Assembly (NCBI RefSeq): GCF_007846085.1
Contig: NZ_VOEJ01000009.1
Coordinates: 1-64,000 of the forward strand
Direction: 5' to 3'
DNA from: Mucilaginibacter pallidiroseus
GTDB taxonomy: Bacteria; Bacteroidota; Bacteroidia; Sphingobacteriales; Sphingobacteriaceae
DNA: 64,000 nucleotides
Within the stretch, counting starts at the first letter, position 1; each line of letters starts with the position of its first letter. The position numbers and the translations under genes are program-made. The notes beneath the pieces were generated by a model. It searched no databases. It was not told the origin of the DNA and worked only from the letters and a program-made list of their open reading frames with translations. Positions 44,195 through 52,634 of this stretch are shown in pieces.

Positions 44195-45394
44195 ATGCCA
44201 AAAATTTCGCAAAAAGGGCAGCGCATGCCCGCCTCACCAATTCGTAAACTTACTCCTTTTGCAGACAAAGCCAAACTGGAAGGCAAAAAGGTATATCACT
44301 TAAATATAGGCCAGCCGGATATAGAGACGCCGGAAGGTATGCTTAATGCTATTAAGGATATTGATTTTAAGGTTTGGGCCTACACCCCATCTGAAGGCAC
44401 ATTAAGTTATAGAAAAAAGCTTACTGAATATTACAACAAACTTGGCTATGGCATTACGCCCGAAAATATAATTGTAACTACCGGCGGATCTGAAGCGATT
44501 ACCATTGCAATGATGGCCTGCCTTGACGAAGGTGATGAGGTTATCATTCCCGAGCCTTTTTATGCCAATTACAATGGTTTTGCCAACCAAACAGATGTAG
44601 TTGTAAAACCTATCCTGTCATACATCGACAATGGTTTTGCACTGCCGCCGATAAGCGAGTTTGAAAAGCTAATTACGGACAAAACAAAGGCAATCATAAT
44701 TTGCAACCCAAGCAACCCGACAGGATATTTATACTCAAAAGAAGAACTGGAGGCATTAAAAGAACTTGCGCTTAAGTACGACTTATACTTATTTAGTGAT
44801 GAAGCCTACCGCGAGTTTTGCTATGATGGACGTACCTTCATCTCCCCTATGCACCTGGACGGACTGGACGAGAACGTGCTTGTGATGGATACCGTAAGCA
44901 AACGCTACAGCGCATGCGGTGCACGACTGGGATGCTTGATAACAAAAAACAAAGCTGTATTAGCTGCCGGTTTAAAATTTGCACAAGCCCGCCTGTCTGC
45001 CGGGATGGTGGAGCAGATTGCCGGAGAGGCAGCTGTAGATACGCCAGATGCTTACTTTGAAGCGGTAAATATTGAGTACACCAAACGCCGCGATACGTTG
45101 GTGAGCGCTTTAAATAAAATTGAGGGCGTTTACTGCCCAAATCCTGGCGGCGCATTTTACGTGGTTGCCCGCTTCCCGATTGACAATGCCGACAAATTTT
45201 GCCAATGGATGCTTGAAAGCTTTAGCTACGACAACCAAACCGTTATGATGGCACCTGCAACCGGCTTTTACAGCACGCCCGGCGCAGGAGTTAACGAGGT
45301 GCGAATGGCTTACGTTTTGAACAACGATGACCTAACTAAAGCTATGACCTGCCTTGCCGAAGGTTTAAAACAGTATCCTGGACGGGTGTTGTAG
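44195..45394 (+). CDS. Class I/II PLP-dependent aminotransferase (aspartate aminotransferase type)
   Basis: A 399-residue fold-type I aminotransferase starting MPKISQKGQRMPASPIRKL; a Met five residues upstream is less likely because it falls inside the promoter. The N-terminal QPDIETPEGM, NPSNPTGYLYS, and the PLP-lysine in DTVSKRYSACGARLG are visible. The protein belongs to the aspartate/aromatic aminotransferase clade of Bacteroidota; it may serve aspartate or aromatic amino acids. The shikimate genes lie about 8 kb upstream, so no operon link. Alternative start at 44225 (MPASPIRK) would give a normal 5' leader. Confidence 0.9.
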   Translation: MPKISQKGQRMPASPIRKLTPFADKAKLEGKKVYHLNIGQPDIETPEGMLNAIKDIDFKVWAYTPSEGTLSYRKKLTEYYNKLGYGITPENIIVTTGGSEAITIAMMACLDEGDEVIIPEPFYANYNGFANQTDVVVKPILSYIDNGFALPPISEFEKLITDKTKAIIICNPSNPTGYLYSKEELEALKELALKYDLYLFSDEAYREFCYDGRTFISPMHLDGLDENVLVMDTVSKRYSACGARLGCLITKNKAVLAAGLKFAQARLSAGMVEQIAGEAAVDTPDAYFEAVNIEYTKRRDTLVSALNKIEGVYCPNPGGAFYVVARFPIDNADKFCQWMLESFSYDNQTVMMAPATGFYSTPGAGVNEVRMAYVLNNDDLTKAMTCLAEGLKQYPGRVL

Positions 45395-45407
45395 TCAGCA
45401 GTTTAGA

Positions 45408-45457
45408 GTTTACAGTTGGCAGAATAGCCATGTTTTGACATTTTACCAACTGTAAAC
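45408..45457. repeat. Inverted repeat upstream of ssrA
   Basis: GTTTACAGTTGG (45408-45419) is perfectly inverted as CCAACTGTAAAC (45446-45457), spacer 26 bases. The same motif family (AACTGCAAACTG) recurs just downstream at about 45500. It may end the aminotransferase transcript or be a dispersed intergenic repeat. Confidence 0.7.
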
Positions 45458-45481
45458 GACTTACAGCAAACTAAAAAGCAG

Positions 45482-45489
45482 TATATTTG
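45482..45489 (+). promoter_or_regulatory. -7 box for ssrA
   Basis: TATATTTG fits the Bacteroidota -7 consensus and lies about 50 bases before the mature tmRNA 5' end. A TTG at the usual -33 distance is not evident. Confidence 0.55.
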
Positions 45490-45539
45490 TAGTTCATTTA
45501 ACTGCAAACTGCCCACCGGGCGTTGCGAACTCAAAAAAT

Positions 45540-45904
45540 GGGGTCGACCGGAATTGACAGGATGGAGATAAATAGGTAAGCATGCAGCGCGTTGTATGAT
45601 TAGCGCTTAAATCTGAACATTCAAACTTACAAATGGCGAAAATAACTACGCCTTAGCTGCCTAATTTAGAATTAGAATAGCTTTTGTCCCGCCGGTTTTC
45701 CGTTCTGTTGAATCGGCAATCGGGGCATCGAAAAACGGAACTGGCCAGCTTAAGGTGTGCTAAGCAGGCGAGATAAAGCACCTACGGAAGACGGTACAGG
45801 CAAGCAACTGGCCTTCCCCTTCCCGACAATTAAACAGAAGCTAAGCATGTAGAAAGCTTATCTTATACCATGTTTGGACGAGGGTTCGAATCCCTCCGGC
45901 TCCA
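45540..45904 (+). ncRNA. ssrA: tmRNA (ssrA)
   Basis: The 5' end GGGGTCG (45540-45546) pairs with the 3' CGGCTCC (45897-45903, two wobbles) to form the tRNA-like acceptor stem; the T-arm contains GGTTCGAATCC. The tag frame starts at GGC 45635 and reads GENNYALAA with stop TAA at 45662-45664; an Ala normally precedes. The RNA is about 365 bases. The CCA end is not encoded (ACT follows CGGCTCC), so it must be added after transcription. It rescues stalled ribosomes with SmpB and marks the product for proteolysis. A strong terminator follows. Confidence 0.95.
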
Positions 45905-45918
45905 CTAAACAATTATTT

Positions 45919-45957
45919 AATCGCCTGTAAATTAATAACTTACAGGCGATTTTTTGT
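45919..45957 (+). terminator. Intrinsic terminator of ssrA
   Basis: AATCGCCTGTAA (45919-45930) pairs perfectly with TTACAGGCGATT (45940-45951), followed by TTTTTG. Confidence 0.92.
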
Positions 45958-46215
45958 TTTTAGGTGTCATTGTTTCTGGAAATCAAAATAGCAGAAAGCC
46001 ATCAGATAATATGTGCATGATGGCTTTGTTGTTGCAATTGTAACCTTTTGCAACGTCAGCGCTTAGCTAACATTACACATAGGGTAGTCGATGCGACCTC
46101 ACAGGGTATCGAATTTAAACATCTTTGATAGTATCCGAGAAAAGTATAAACACTTCAGTAATATGTACAATTCAGGCCATCGTTTTTTTTGAAATTTTGT
46201 TTCAAAAAATAAGAC
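45958..46215. other. Intergenic region after ssrA
   Basis: No gene is seen. The stretch contains one more hairpin: AAAGCCATCA (45995-46004) and TGATGGCTTT (46018-46027), and TTGCAA-type repeats near 46033-46051. It may be remnant sequence. Confidence 0.5.
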
Positions 46216-46983
46216 ATGGCAAATATGAATGAACCATCAAAAATTGTAATAGTAACCGGCGGTAGCCGCGGAATTGGTAAAAGCATTGCTATTAATGCAG
46301 GTAAACGGGGCCTTGGTGTTATATTAACTTATAATAGCCAGGCCGAAAGCGGAAACGCTGTTGCCGAAGAGATAAATAAATCAGGAGGCAAAGCTGTTGC
46401 CCTGCGGTTAGATACAGGAATCTCGGCCTCGTTCGACGACTTTGTAAAGCAAGTTACAGCAATATTGAACGAAAAGTGGAACCGCAATACCTTTGATTAT
46501 TTGGTGAACAACGCGGGAATTGCACAACGGTCGCTAATTAAAGACACCACCGAAGAGATATTTGACCAATTAGTAAACGTTAATTTAAAAGGTGTTTTCT
46601 TTCTTTCACAAAAGTTACTTCCGCTAATTGTCGACGGCGGGCAAATCATCAATATATCATCCGGACTTGCCAGGTTCGCCTTCCCGGGCTCTGCAGTTTA
46701 TGGCGCACTAAAGGCAGGCCTTGAGGGGTTAACAAGATATTTTGCCAAAGAATATGGGCAACGTAAAATCCGGGTTAACAGCGTGGCCCCGGGCGCTATC
46801 GACACAGAGTTTGGCGGCGGCAAGGGCGACGAGGAACATCGCCGGCAAATTGCCACGGCGGCGGCACTTGGCCGGCTTGGTGAAGCTGATGATGTTGGCT
46901 TGTTTGTAGCCTCAATGCTGTCTGACGATAGCAGATTTGTAAATGCCCAACGCATTGAAGTTGGTGGCGGTATTATGATATAA
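46216..46983 (+). CDS. Short-chain dehydrogenase/reductase
   Basis: A 255-residue SDR. The cofactor motif is VTGGSRGIGKS, then NNAG, catalytic Ser in INISSGLARFA and the Tyr-Lys pair in YGALKAG; the end GGGIMI is typical. The NxxQ/QRIEVGGG C-terminus fits the classical group using NADP(H). Substrate unknown. The AraC-type gene at 47061 follows in the same direction after a hairpin, so it may be its regulator. Confidence 0.9.
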   Translation: MANMNEPSKIVIVTGGSRGIGKSIAINAGKRGLGVILTYNSQAESGNAVAEEINKSGGKAVALRLDTGISASFDDFVKQVTAILNEKWNRNTFDYLVNNAGIAQRSLIKDTTEEIFDQLVNVNLKGVFFLSQKLLPLIVDGGQIINISSGLARFAFPGSAVYGALKAGLEGLTRYFAKEYGQRKIRVNSVAPGAIDTEFGGGKGDEEHRRQIATAAALGRLGEADDVGLFVASMLSDDSRFVNAQRIEVGGGIMI

Positions 46984-46993
46984 GAAGCCTTTC

Positions 46994-47027
46994 GAGCACC
47001 GGGTTAGTTGATACCGGTGCTCATTTT
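46994..47027 (+). terminator. Intrinsic terminator of the SDR gene
   Basis: GAGCACCGG (46994-47002) pairs with CCGGTGCTC (47014-47022), then ATTTTG. Confidence 0.75.
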
Positions 47028-47060
47028 GCTTATCTTTAAACGTTCCGACGCTGCATTGCA

Positions 47061-47954
47061 ATGAAACATCATCATATCAAATCTATATCTAACCTTCATG
47101 AATTTTTTCGATACGCTAAGCCCCTCCATCCGCTAATCAGCATCGTCGACATGGGAAAGGTTGACCGCTCGCGCCGCGAACGTGATGTGGCTTACCGCCT
47201 GGATCTATACGCTATAACCTTAAAAAAGGTAGACGGTACCTTTAAATATGGCCGGACCGATATCGATTTTACTGAAGGTACATTGCTTTTTACGGCACCT
47301 GACCAAGTGATAACTTCTGATCCGTCTAACAAGGTAGAAGGCTGGGGATTATTCATACATCCCGATTTTTTTAATGTAACAACCAAAGGTTACGAACTTA
47401 CAACATATTCGTTCTTTGGTTACAACTTCAATGAAGGACTTCACGTTTCTGATGCAGAAAAAGTAATTATAGAAAACTTACTGCAAAACATTGAAAAAGA
47501 AATTGCAAGTAATCTGGATAATCATTCGCACCATTTAATCCTCACAAATCTGGAATTAATGTTATCCTATGCTGCGCGGTTTTATGACCGTCAGTTTATT
47601 ACGCGGGCCAAACCAGCAAATGATTTGGTTATCGAATTTGAATTACTGCTTAATGAGTATTTTAAACAGGAATCGCTGATAAATAGTGGCTTGCCCCATG
47701 TTAAATATTTTGCTGAACGCTTGAATAAATCGCCTAACTATTTGTCAGATCTGTTGGTAAAATACACAGGCATGTCAACACAAATGCACATCCATGGCAA
47801 ATTGATTGATAAGGCAAAGCATTTGTTGTGGGGAACCAATCAAGCAATAAATGAAATTGCCTTTAACCTTGGGTTTGAGCATCCTTCTCACTTTACCAAA
47901 TTATTTAAAAATAAAACCGGGCAATCCCCCAAGGAGTATAGAATGTTGAATTAA
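47061..47954 (+). CDS. AraC-family transcriptional regulator
   Basis: A 297-residue regulator. The N-terminal part (about 1-190) is a ligand-sensing domain without a clear cupin signature; the C-terminal pair of helix-turn-helices includes YFAERLNKSPNYLSDLLVKYTG and INEIAFNLGFEHPSHFTKLFKNKTGQSPKEYR. This group in Bacteroidota typically activates a nearby short-chain dehydrogenase gene; the SDR at 46216 is immediately upstream. Confidence 0.9.
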   Translation: MKHHHIKSISNLHEFFRYAKPLHPLISIVDMGKVDRSRRERDVAYRLDLYAITLKKVDGTFKYGRTDIDFTEGTLLFTAPDQVITSDPSNKVEGWGLFIHPDFFNVTTKGYELTTYSFFGYNFNEGLHVSDAEKVIIENLLQNIEKEIASNLDNHSHHLILTNLELMLSYAARFYDRQFITRAKPANDLVIEFELLLNEYFKQESLINSGLPHVKYFAERLNKSPNYLSDLLVKYTGMSTQMHIHGKLIDKAKHLLWGTNQAINEIAFNLGFEHPSHFTKLFKNKTGQSPKEYRMLN

Positions 47955-48024
47955 CCGGACTTACCAAATTAAATAAATTCTAATCCTTTGCTTATTACTA
48001 AGCATTTAATGTAAGCTGCGATAA

Positions 48025-48876
48025 TTACAACTGCATTGCGAAGTGCATTCCTACTACTCCGTTTTGATACGAAGGCATCAGAATAGTACTGCTGCCGGCT
48101 TTTTGCTTTTTGGTTTCGTCTGGTATATTTCTATTCTCCTCTTTTTCGCGGCCGGCTTTGAATAGACGGTTGCGTATATATGGATATATCAGGTAGGCTG
48201 CTTTGGTTGATATAATGCCAATGCCCGCGCCGGCAATTACATCGCTAAACCAGTGATCGCGGTTAAACATTCGGAGTATACCGGTAGCAGTGGCAAACGA
48301 ATAGCCTGCTGCACTGTATCCTATGGATTTATCGCCTAACTCCTGTGCCATAAATTCGGCACCAACAAAAGCATTGCCTGTATGACCGGAAGGAAAAGAT
48401 AAACGATCTGACCCGTCGGGGCGCAACCGACTTGTGGTTTTCTTTAACGTAAACGTGGTGGCCGAAAAAATACCTTCTGCCATTATGAATATCAGCGTCC
48501 TGTCTATAAAAGTATTTTTACCGTGTATACCTACCAGGTTTAAGCCATAAGTAAGTGCCACAGGTGCGTACTGGAAAAAATCCTCGGGGTGGTGCCTAAA
48601 ATTAGGATAACCTTTATTAATACCATTGTAAATGCTTACATCTAAGTTACGCACAGGTTTAAAGAAGAAATTACTCGTGCCGTAAACAATAAGCGCAGCC
48701 GGCGGTACAAGCGTCCAGGCCTTGCTGCGCAGGTGCTTAACGGTATCGGGCGCTGTAAACAAATCCTTTTTCAGGGTGTCTACAATACTTACTTTTTTTG
48801 CGGTGTCCGTTTGTTGCGCCTGGGCATTTAAAAAAATAAAGCAAAATGCAATCAGTAATAGATTTTTCAAATGCAA
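48025..48876 (-). CDS. PAP2-family phosphatase, exported
   Basis: A 283-residue membrane-associated phosphatase. It has a signal peptide (LLLIAFCFIFLNAQA) and the three PAP2 motifs: KKTTSRLRPDG, SFPSGHTGNAF and the RMFNRDHWFSDVIAGAGIG block whose His is catalytic. Substrates may be undecaprenyl pyrophosphate, phosphatidic acid or other lipid phosphates. Single gene. Confidence 0.9.
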   Translation of the reverse strand: MHLKNLLLIAFCFIFLNAQAQQTDTAKKVSIVDTLKKDLFTAPDTVKHLRSKAWTLVPPAALIVYGTSNFFFKPVRNLDVSIYNGINKGYPNFRHHPEDFFQYAPVALTYGLNLVGIHGKNTFIDRTLIFIMAEGIFSATTFTLKKTTSRLRPDGSDRLSFPSGHTGNAFVGAEFMAQELGDKSIGYSAAGYSFATATGILRMFNRDHWFSDVIAGAGIGIISTKAAYLIYPYIRNRLFKAGREKEENRNIPDETKKQKAGSSTILMPSYQNGVVGMHFAMQL

Positions 48877-49231
48877 AAGGTTGTTAAAATTAAATTGACT
48901 TAATGTTAATTAAAGGAAAGTAACATAATTTGAACTCCAAAAGTTTTGGCCGGTTACGTTCATTTTTTACAACTAAAAAGCACGTGCATTCACATTTTGA
49001 TAAACGGTTGACCCATAACTTTAGTGGGGACAATAATATTCGCTTCACCTGCGAGACGTATTTTGCACCGTACGAATGTCAATCCAAAAATCAACAGGCT
49101 ATAAAGCTATTCTGATTTGGGGTAAGGTTTGCAGTTAGTCTTTCCCTATTAAATCTCAGAATGAAAATTTTAATATAGTAAAATGATTTAAATAATTTCA
49201 TTAACTTTGAATAACAAAGTACTTTTAATAA
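48877..49231. other. Intergenic region between PAP2 and DoxX-like genes
   Basis: No convincing gene. A short plus-strand frame (48930-49115) has basic, unstructured sequence and no family. Near the right end TAACTTTG (49202-49209) fits a -7 box 22 bases upstream of the DoxX-like start, without a matching -33. Confidence 0.5.
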
Positions 49232-49942
49232 ATGAAAATTTTAGTAAAATTGGATGAGTTACACGCTCATGTGAGAGCCAATAAATGGATGCGTTATTTC
49301 ACAACGTTTATAAGGCTGGCACTTGTTGCCGGTTTTTTGCCGGCCGGATATGTAAAAATCATCGGCGAGCGATTTACCGATCTGCACAATAATCAACCTA
49401 TGGGTCATTACCTCGAAGCTTTGCATCACACAGGCTACTACTATACGTTTATTGGCTACGCGCAAATCTTAGCGGCATTGTTGCTACTTATTCCGCGCAC
49501 TGTGGTATTAGGTGTGCTACTTTATTTACCTATCATCCTTAATATTTGCATCCTATCGTTTGCCGTGAGGTTCGAGGGATCGTTGCTTACAGCGCCGTTG
49601 ATGGTTATTGCATGCATTTATTTGCTTTGCTGGCACTACGACCGCATTAAATACATTTTCCCTTTTACCCAACCACTGGTCAGTCCATTACCACAAAACA
49701 ATAAGTTCCCGATACGCTTTTTTGCCTTAGTATTTGCAATCTTTTTGGCTGTTGGATTCACCGTTATGAATATGTATAAGATAGTGCCGAGAAATACCCT
49801 TAGCGACTGCGAGACGCAATGCGATGACAGCGATAACCCCGAAGCTTGCAAAGTATTTTGCGAATCGATACACAACAACGGTCAGGATCTAGATAAATCA
49901 TTAAAGATTTATGAACAGGCGTTAAAAAATAAACGAAGATGA
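49232..49942 (+). CDS. DoxX-like integral membrane protein with Cys-rich tail
   Basis: A 236-residue membrane protein. Four to five hydrophobic segments, e.g. YFTTFIRLALVAGFLPAGYVK, YTFIGYAQILAALLLLIP, VLGVLLYLPIILNICIL and RFFALVFAIFLAVGFTVMNM, resemble the DoxX/DoxD group. A soluble C-terminal tail has four closely set cysteines: CETQCDD-N-EACKVFCES, looking like a small disulfide or metal-binding module that is not part of DoxX proteins I know. Role unknown; DoxX relatives act with thiosulfate or redox partners. Confidence 0.78.
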   Translation: MKILVKLDELHAHVRANKWMRYFTTFIRLALVAGFLPAGYVKIIGERFTDLHNNQPMGHYLEALHHTGYYYTFIGYAQILAALLLLIPRTVVLGVLLYLPIILNICILSFAVRFEGSLLTAPLMVIACIYLLCWHYDRIKYIFPFTQPLVSPLPQNNKFPIRFFALVFAIFLAVGFTVMNMYKIVPRNTLSDCETQCDDSDNPEACKVFCESIHNNGQDLDKSLKIYEQALKNKRR

Positions 49943-50125
49943 CGCTATGCTGAGCAAAAGCGGATTCAGGTTAATTTGATCTGATCAAGCTTATTACTCT
50001 ACTTGATGAAAGATTGTTAATCTATAATCAACTTACTCTTTCAGGCTCTATAAAATACTAACATTTTTAGCAAAATTAAAAGTCGTTTCATAACTTTGCT
50101 TTCAATTAATACAAGCGATACAGGT

Positions 50126-50560
50126 ATGTTAAGGTTGAAAAAGCATCGTGCAAAAAGGGACGTACTTGGGTTTAGGTTACCCATGCTTACACATGAGGAA
50201 CCCGAACTGGATGTGTCAGAAATAATTGTGATGGATCCGGATAATACCTTTTACATGCGCATGGGCAGCGATGCCATGAGCAGCTACCATATACTGGCTA
50301 ACCATGTGCTGGTTATCGATCGCTCCCTTAAGCCGGTGCCCGGCAGCATAGTTGTATTTTTTCATGAGGGTAGTTTTTATACCCGCGAATATTTGCCCCG
50401 GCCCGACAACCTGATGCTTAAGGCTGATTTGCCCCAAGACGACGTGATAATTAGCAACACCGACCAATGGCACTGTTGGGGAGTGGTAATGCTTACCCTT
50501 AACCCGGTATTACAACCACAACACCGTATGGGGAGGTATGCCCGTGTTTGCGCATGTTGA
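50126..50560 (+). CDS. UmuD-like S24 protein with lost protease residues
   Basis: A 144-residue LexA/UmuD-family protein. The start at 50126 (MLRLKKHRAK) is chosen because a -7 box TAACTTTG at 50091-50098 lies just upstream and an alternative TTG start falls inside it. The fold aligns with UmuD: L14-G15 at the C-G cleavage position, then A50 (in GSDAMSS) where the catalytic serine S60 should be, and R87 (in FYTREYL) where K97 should be. Spacings are identical (35 residues from Gly to A50; 37 from A50 to R87). So self-cleavage should be impossible; it may act like pre-cut UmuD' or as a structural partner. The end overlaps umuC by 23 bases. Confidence 0.85.
   Translation: MLRLKKHRAKRDVLGFRLPMLTHEEPELDVSEIIVMDPDNTFYMRMGSDAMSSYHILANHVLVIDRSLKPVPGSIVVFFHEGSFYTREYLPRPDNLMLKADLPQDDVIISNTDQWHCWGVVMLTLNPVLQPQHRMGRYARVCAC
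50530..50536 (+). promoter_or_regulatory. Strong Shine-Dalgarno before umuC
   Basis: GGGGAGG lies 1 base before ATG 50538 but 7 bases before GTG 50544. The latter spacing is ideal and GTG would give the usual family start (V/M)FAHVDINN. The umuC start may therefore be 50544. Confidence 0.6.
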
Positions 50561-51797
50561 TATAAATAATTGTTATGTAAGCTGCGAAAGGCTTTTCAGG
50601 CCCGAGTTGGAAGGCCGCGTAATTGTAGTACTGAGCAACAACGATGGCTGCGTAATTGCCCGTAGTAACGAAGCTAAGGCGCTGGGCATAAAAATGGCCG
50701 ATGCCGAATTTATGGTGCGCGAAAATTTGAAAGCTCATGATGCGGTTATCTTCAGCAGCAATTACCCTTTATATGCAGACATGAGTGCACGGCTGATGAA
50801 TAATTTGAGCCGCTATACTTATACGTTAATGGTTTACAGTATTGATGAAGCTTTTATGGCGCTGGGCAACATAGCAGGCCTTGATCTTGACCAACATACC
50901 GCCGCCATTAGCAATAATGTGATGCATGATACAGGACTACCCATTACCGTTGGCGTAGGCCCTACCCTATCCTTAGCTAAGCTGGCCAACAAGGCCGCAA
51001 AAAAACTAAGGAAACAGTATTTGGTACTTGATACTGATGCGAAAATAGCAGACACTATCAAGAACTTCCCGATAGAAGATGTTTGGGGTGTTGGCCATCA
51101 ATACTATCATAAATTAACAGAACACGGCATTAAAACAGCCGATGATTTCCGCAATCTTAAGGCAGATTTTGTGCGCCAGGAAATGACCGTACAAGGCTGG
51201 CGACTGCACCAGGAGCTATGGGGCAAGCCATGCAATGTAATTAAAGATGTTGCCGAACGCTCCAAAGGCATTGAAAGCAGCCAGAGTTTTAATACTTACC
51301 AAACCGAACTTGCTCCCATAGAAGAAGCAATAGCGATGCACGCAGCAACCGTAGCTATTAAATTACGCCAGCAACAAAGCATGGCCACGCAGCTAACCAT
51401 TTACCTGCGCACCAATAAGCATAACGTAAAGCATGATCAGCATTATCCAAGCATTACGGTAAAAGTTCCATTTGCTGCAAATACCACGCATCAGCTAACA
51501 AAGGTGGCGGTGCAGGCCATCCGTGCTATTTGGCAACCCGGCTATAATTATCTAAAAACAGGGCTTAGGGCTACAGGCATTATTCCGGCCGGCGAAGTGC
51601 AGTATAACCTGTTTGCAGGTTACGACCATAAACGCGAGCAAAAACTATCAGGCTTGCTCGACGAAATAAATGACAGGTACGGGCGCGGCACGCTTAGGCT
51701 GGCGGCAGATAGTTTTGATCGCAAATGGGCTATGAAGCAGGAATTTTTAAGTAAGCAGTACACCACAAAGTGGCAGGATATCATTGTGACCCGCTAA
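50538..51797 (+). CDS. umuC: Y-family DNA polymerase (UmuC-like, Pol V catalytic subunit)
   Basis: A 419-residue translesion polymerase. Catalytic acidic residues are in HVDINNCYVSCE and YSIDEAFMAL; the palm/finger part shows PVGVGPTLSLAKLANKAAKK-like sequence and GIKTADDFRNL. The little-finger domain and the C-terminal UmuC tail (NLFAGYDHKREQKLSGLLDEINDRYGRGTL) are intact. It copies damaged DNA with a UmuD partner. It overlaps umuD-like by 23 bases and is followed by the SRAP gene, so these form a DNA-damage cassette. Confidence 0.95.
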   Translation: MPVFAHVDINNCYVSCERLFRPELEGRVIVVLSNNDGCVIARSNEAKALGIKMADAEFMVRENLKAHDAVIFSSNYPLYADMSARLMNNLSRYTYTLMVYSIDEAFMALGNIAGLDLDQHTAAISNNVMHDTGLPITVGVGPTLSLAKLANKAAKKLRKQYLVLDTDAKIADTIKNFPIEDVWGVGHQYYHKLTEHGIKTADDFRNLKADFVRQEMTVQGWRLHQELWGKPCNVIKDVAERSKGIESSQSFNTYQTELAPIEEAIAMHAATVAIKLRQQQSMATQLTIYLRTNKHNVKHDQHYPSITVKVPFAANTTHQLTKVAVQAIRAIWQPGYNYLKTGLRATGIIPAGEVQYNLFAGYDHKREQKLSGLLDEINDRYGRGTLRLAADSFDRKWAMKQEFLSKQYTTKWQDIIVTR

Positions 51798-51872
51798 ATC
51801 ACTTGCAAGTATAACTTTAAAGAAAAATTATATATTACTAAAATAATTAGTAAATTTATGCGTTAGTATATC

Positions 51873-52484
51873 ATGTGCGGACACGTAGAAATAGGCGAAC
51901 AAAAAGACATTAACATCGTCAAGCGAGATGGCGGGTCTTATACTGCTAAAAAAACGAGCGGTAATCCCGGCTCTATGCTTCCGGTGGTTACCGATGCCTC
52001 GCCTGATAAGGTGCAGCAATACCGCTGGGGTTTGCTTACCATGGATGACGATAAGATACATAGCAAGAACAAGCACGCGCGTATCGAATCGTTATTTTTG
52101 GTGCCACTGTGGCGCGAATTAGTTGGGCGTAAACATTGTGTTGTGCGTATCCAGGCTTTTTTTGAATACAATAAGGAACACGAAAAAACCTATCGCATAG
52201 AAAGGGCAGACGGGCAACCGTTTTACATTGCCGGCCTTTGGGACGTATGGTTCGATATCAAGACTGGCGTTTTGCTGCCAACCTTCACCATCATTACCAT
52301 GCCGCCCAACCAGGTTATTGGGGAAGTACACGACCGTATGCCTGCCATACTGGAGCGAAATAATGTAAAAAACTGGATTAACGCTAACTATACCGGCGAG
52401 CAGCGCGTGGCCTGGCTGCGCAACAATCCCTGTGCTTCAGAAAACCTCAACATTACCGTTGCCAAGGATCACAAAAAGGAATAA
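51873..52484 (+). CDS. SOS-response-associated peptidase (SRAP/YedK/HMCES family)
   Basis: A 203-residue protein that crosslinks through Cys2 to abasic sites in single-stranded DNA, shielding them. The start MCG places C2 as required. Other family residues visible are the Asn/Arg stretch KHARIESLF, EFY-like FEYN, and IGEVHDRMPAIL with the catalytic His. It lies 75 bases after umuC and likely acts in the same damage response. Confidence 0.92.
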   Translation: MCGHVEIGEQKDINIVKRDGGSYTAKKTSGNPGSMLPVVTDASPDKVQQYRWGLLTMDDDKIHSKNKHARIESLFLVPLWRELVGRKHCVVRIQAFFEYNKEHEKTYRIERADGQPFYIAGLWDVWFDIKTGVLLPTFTIITMPPNQVIGEVHDRMPAILERNNVKNWINANYTGEQRVAWLRNNPCASENLNITVAKDHKKE

Positions 52485-52554
52485 CTAAGCATTACTGCTA
52501 AGCTTGTTTAAGATGAGAAGTGATAGGAGCCACTTATTTTACTCGTGTAAATTG

Positions 52555-52626
52555 AGGTGTGAGGACGGATTCGAACCGTCGTATGGGGTTTTGCAGACCC
52601 CTGCCTAACCACTCGGCCACTCCACC
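52555..52626 (-). tRNA. tRNA-Cys (anticodon GCA), acceptor stem with a bulged A
   Basis: The minus strand folds to GGTGGAG acceptor, D-arm GCC/GGC, anticodon stem GGGGT/ACCCC with loop CTGCAAA (anticodon GCA, Cys), T-arm GACGG-TTCGAAT-CCGTC, and 3' CTCACACC plus discriminator T. The 3' acceptor strand has one extra A (CTC-A-CACC) that must bulge for the seven pairs to form; position 52560 on the plus strand. U73 is the normal Cys discriminator. CCA is not encoded. Confidence 0.9.
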
Positions 52627-52634
52627 TTGTGTTT

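Noticed and set aside
48930-49115. 61-codon plus-strand frame in the gap between PAP2 and DoxX-like genes
   Set aside because: Basic, low-complexity composition, no promoter or ribosome site, no family; treated as non-coding.
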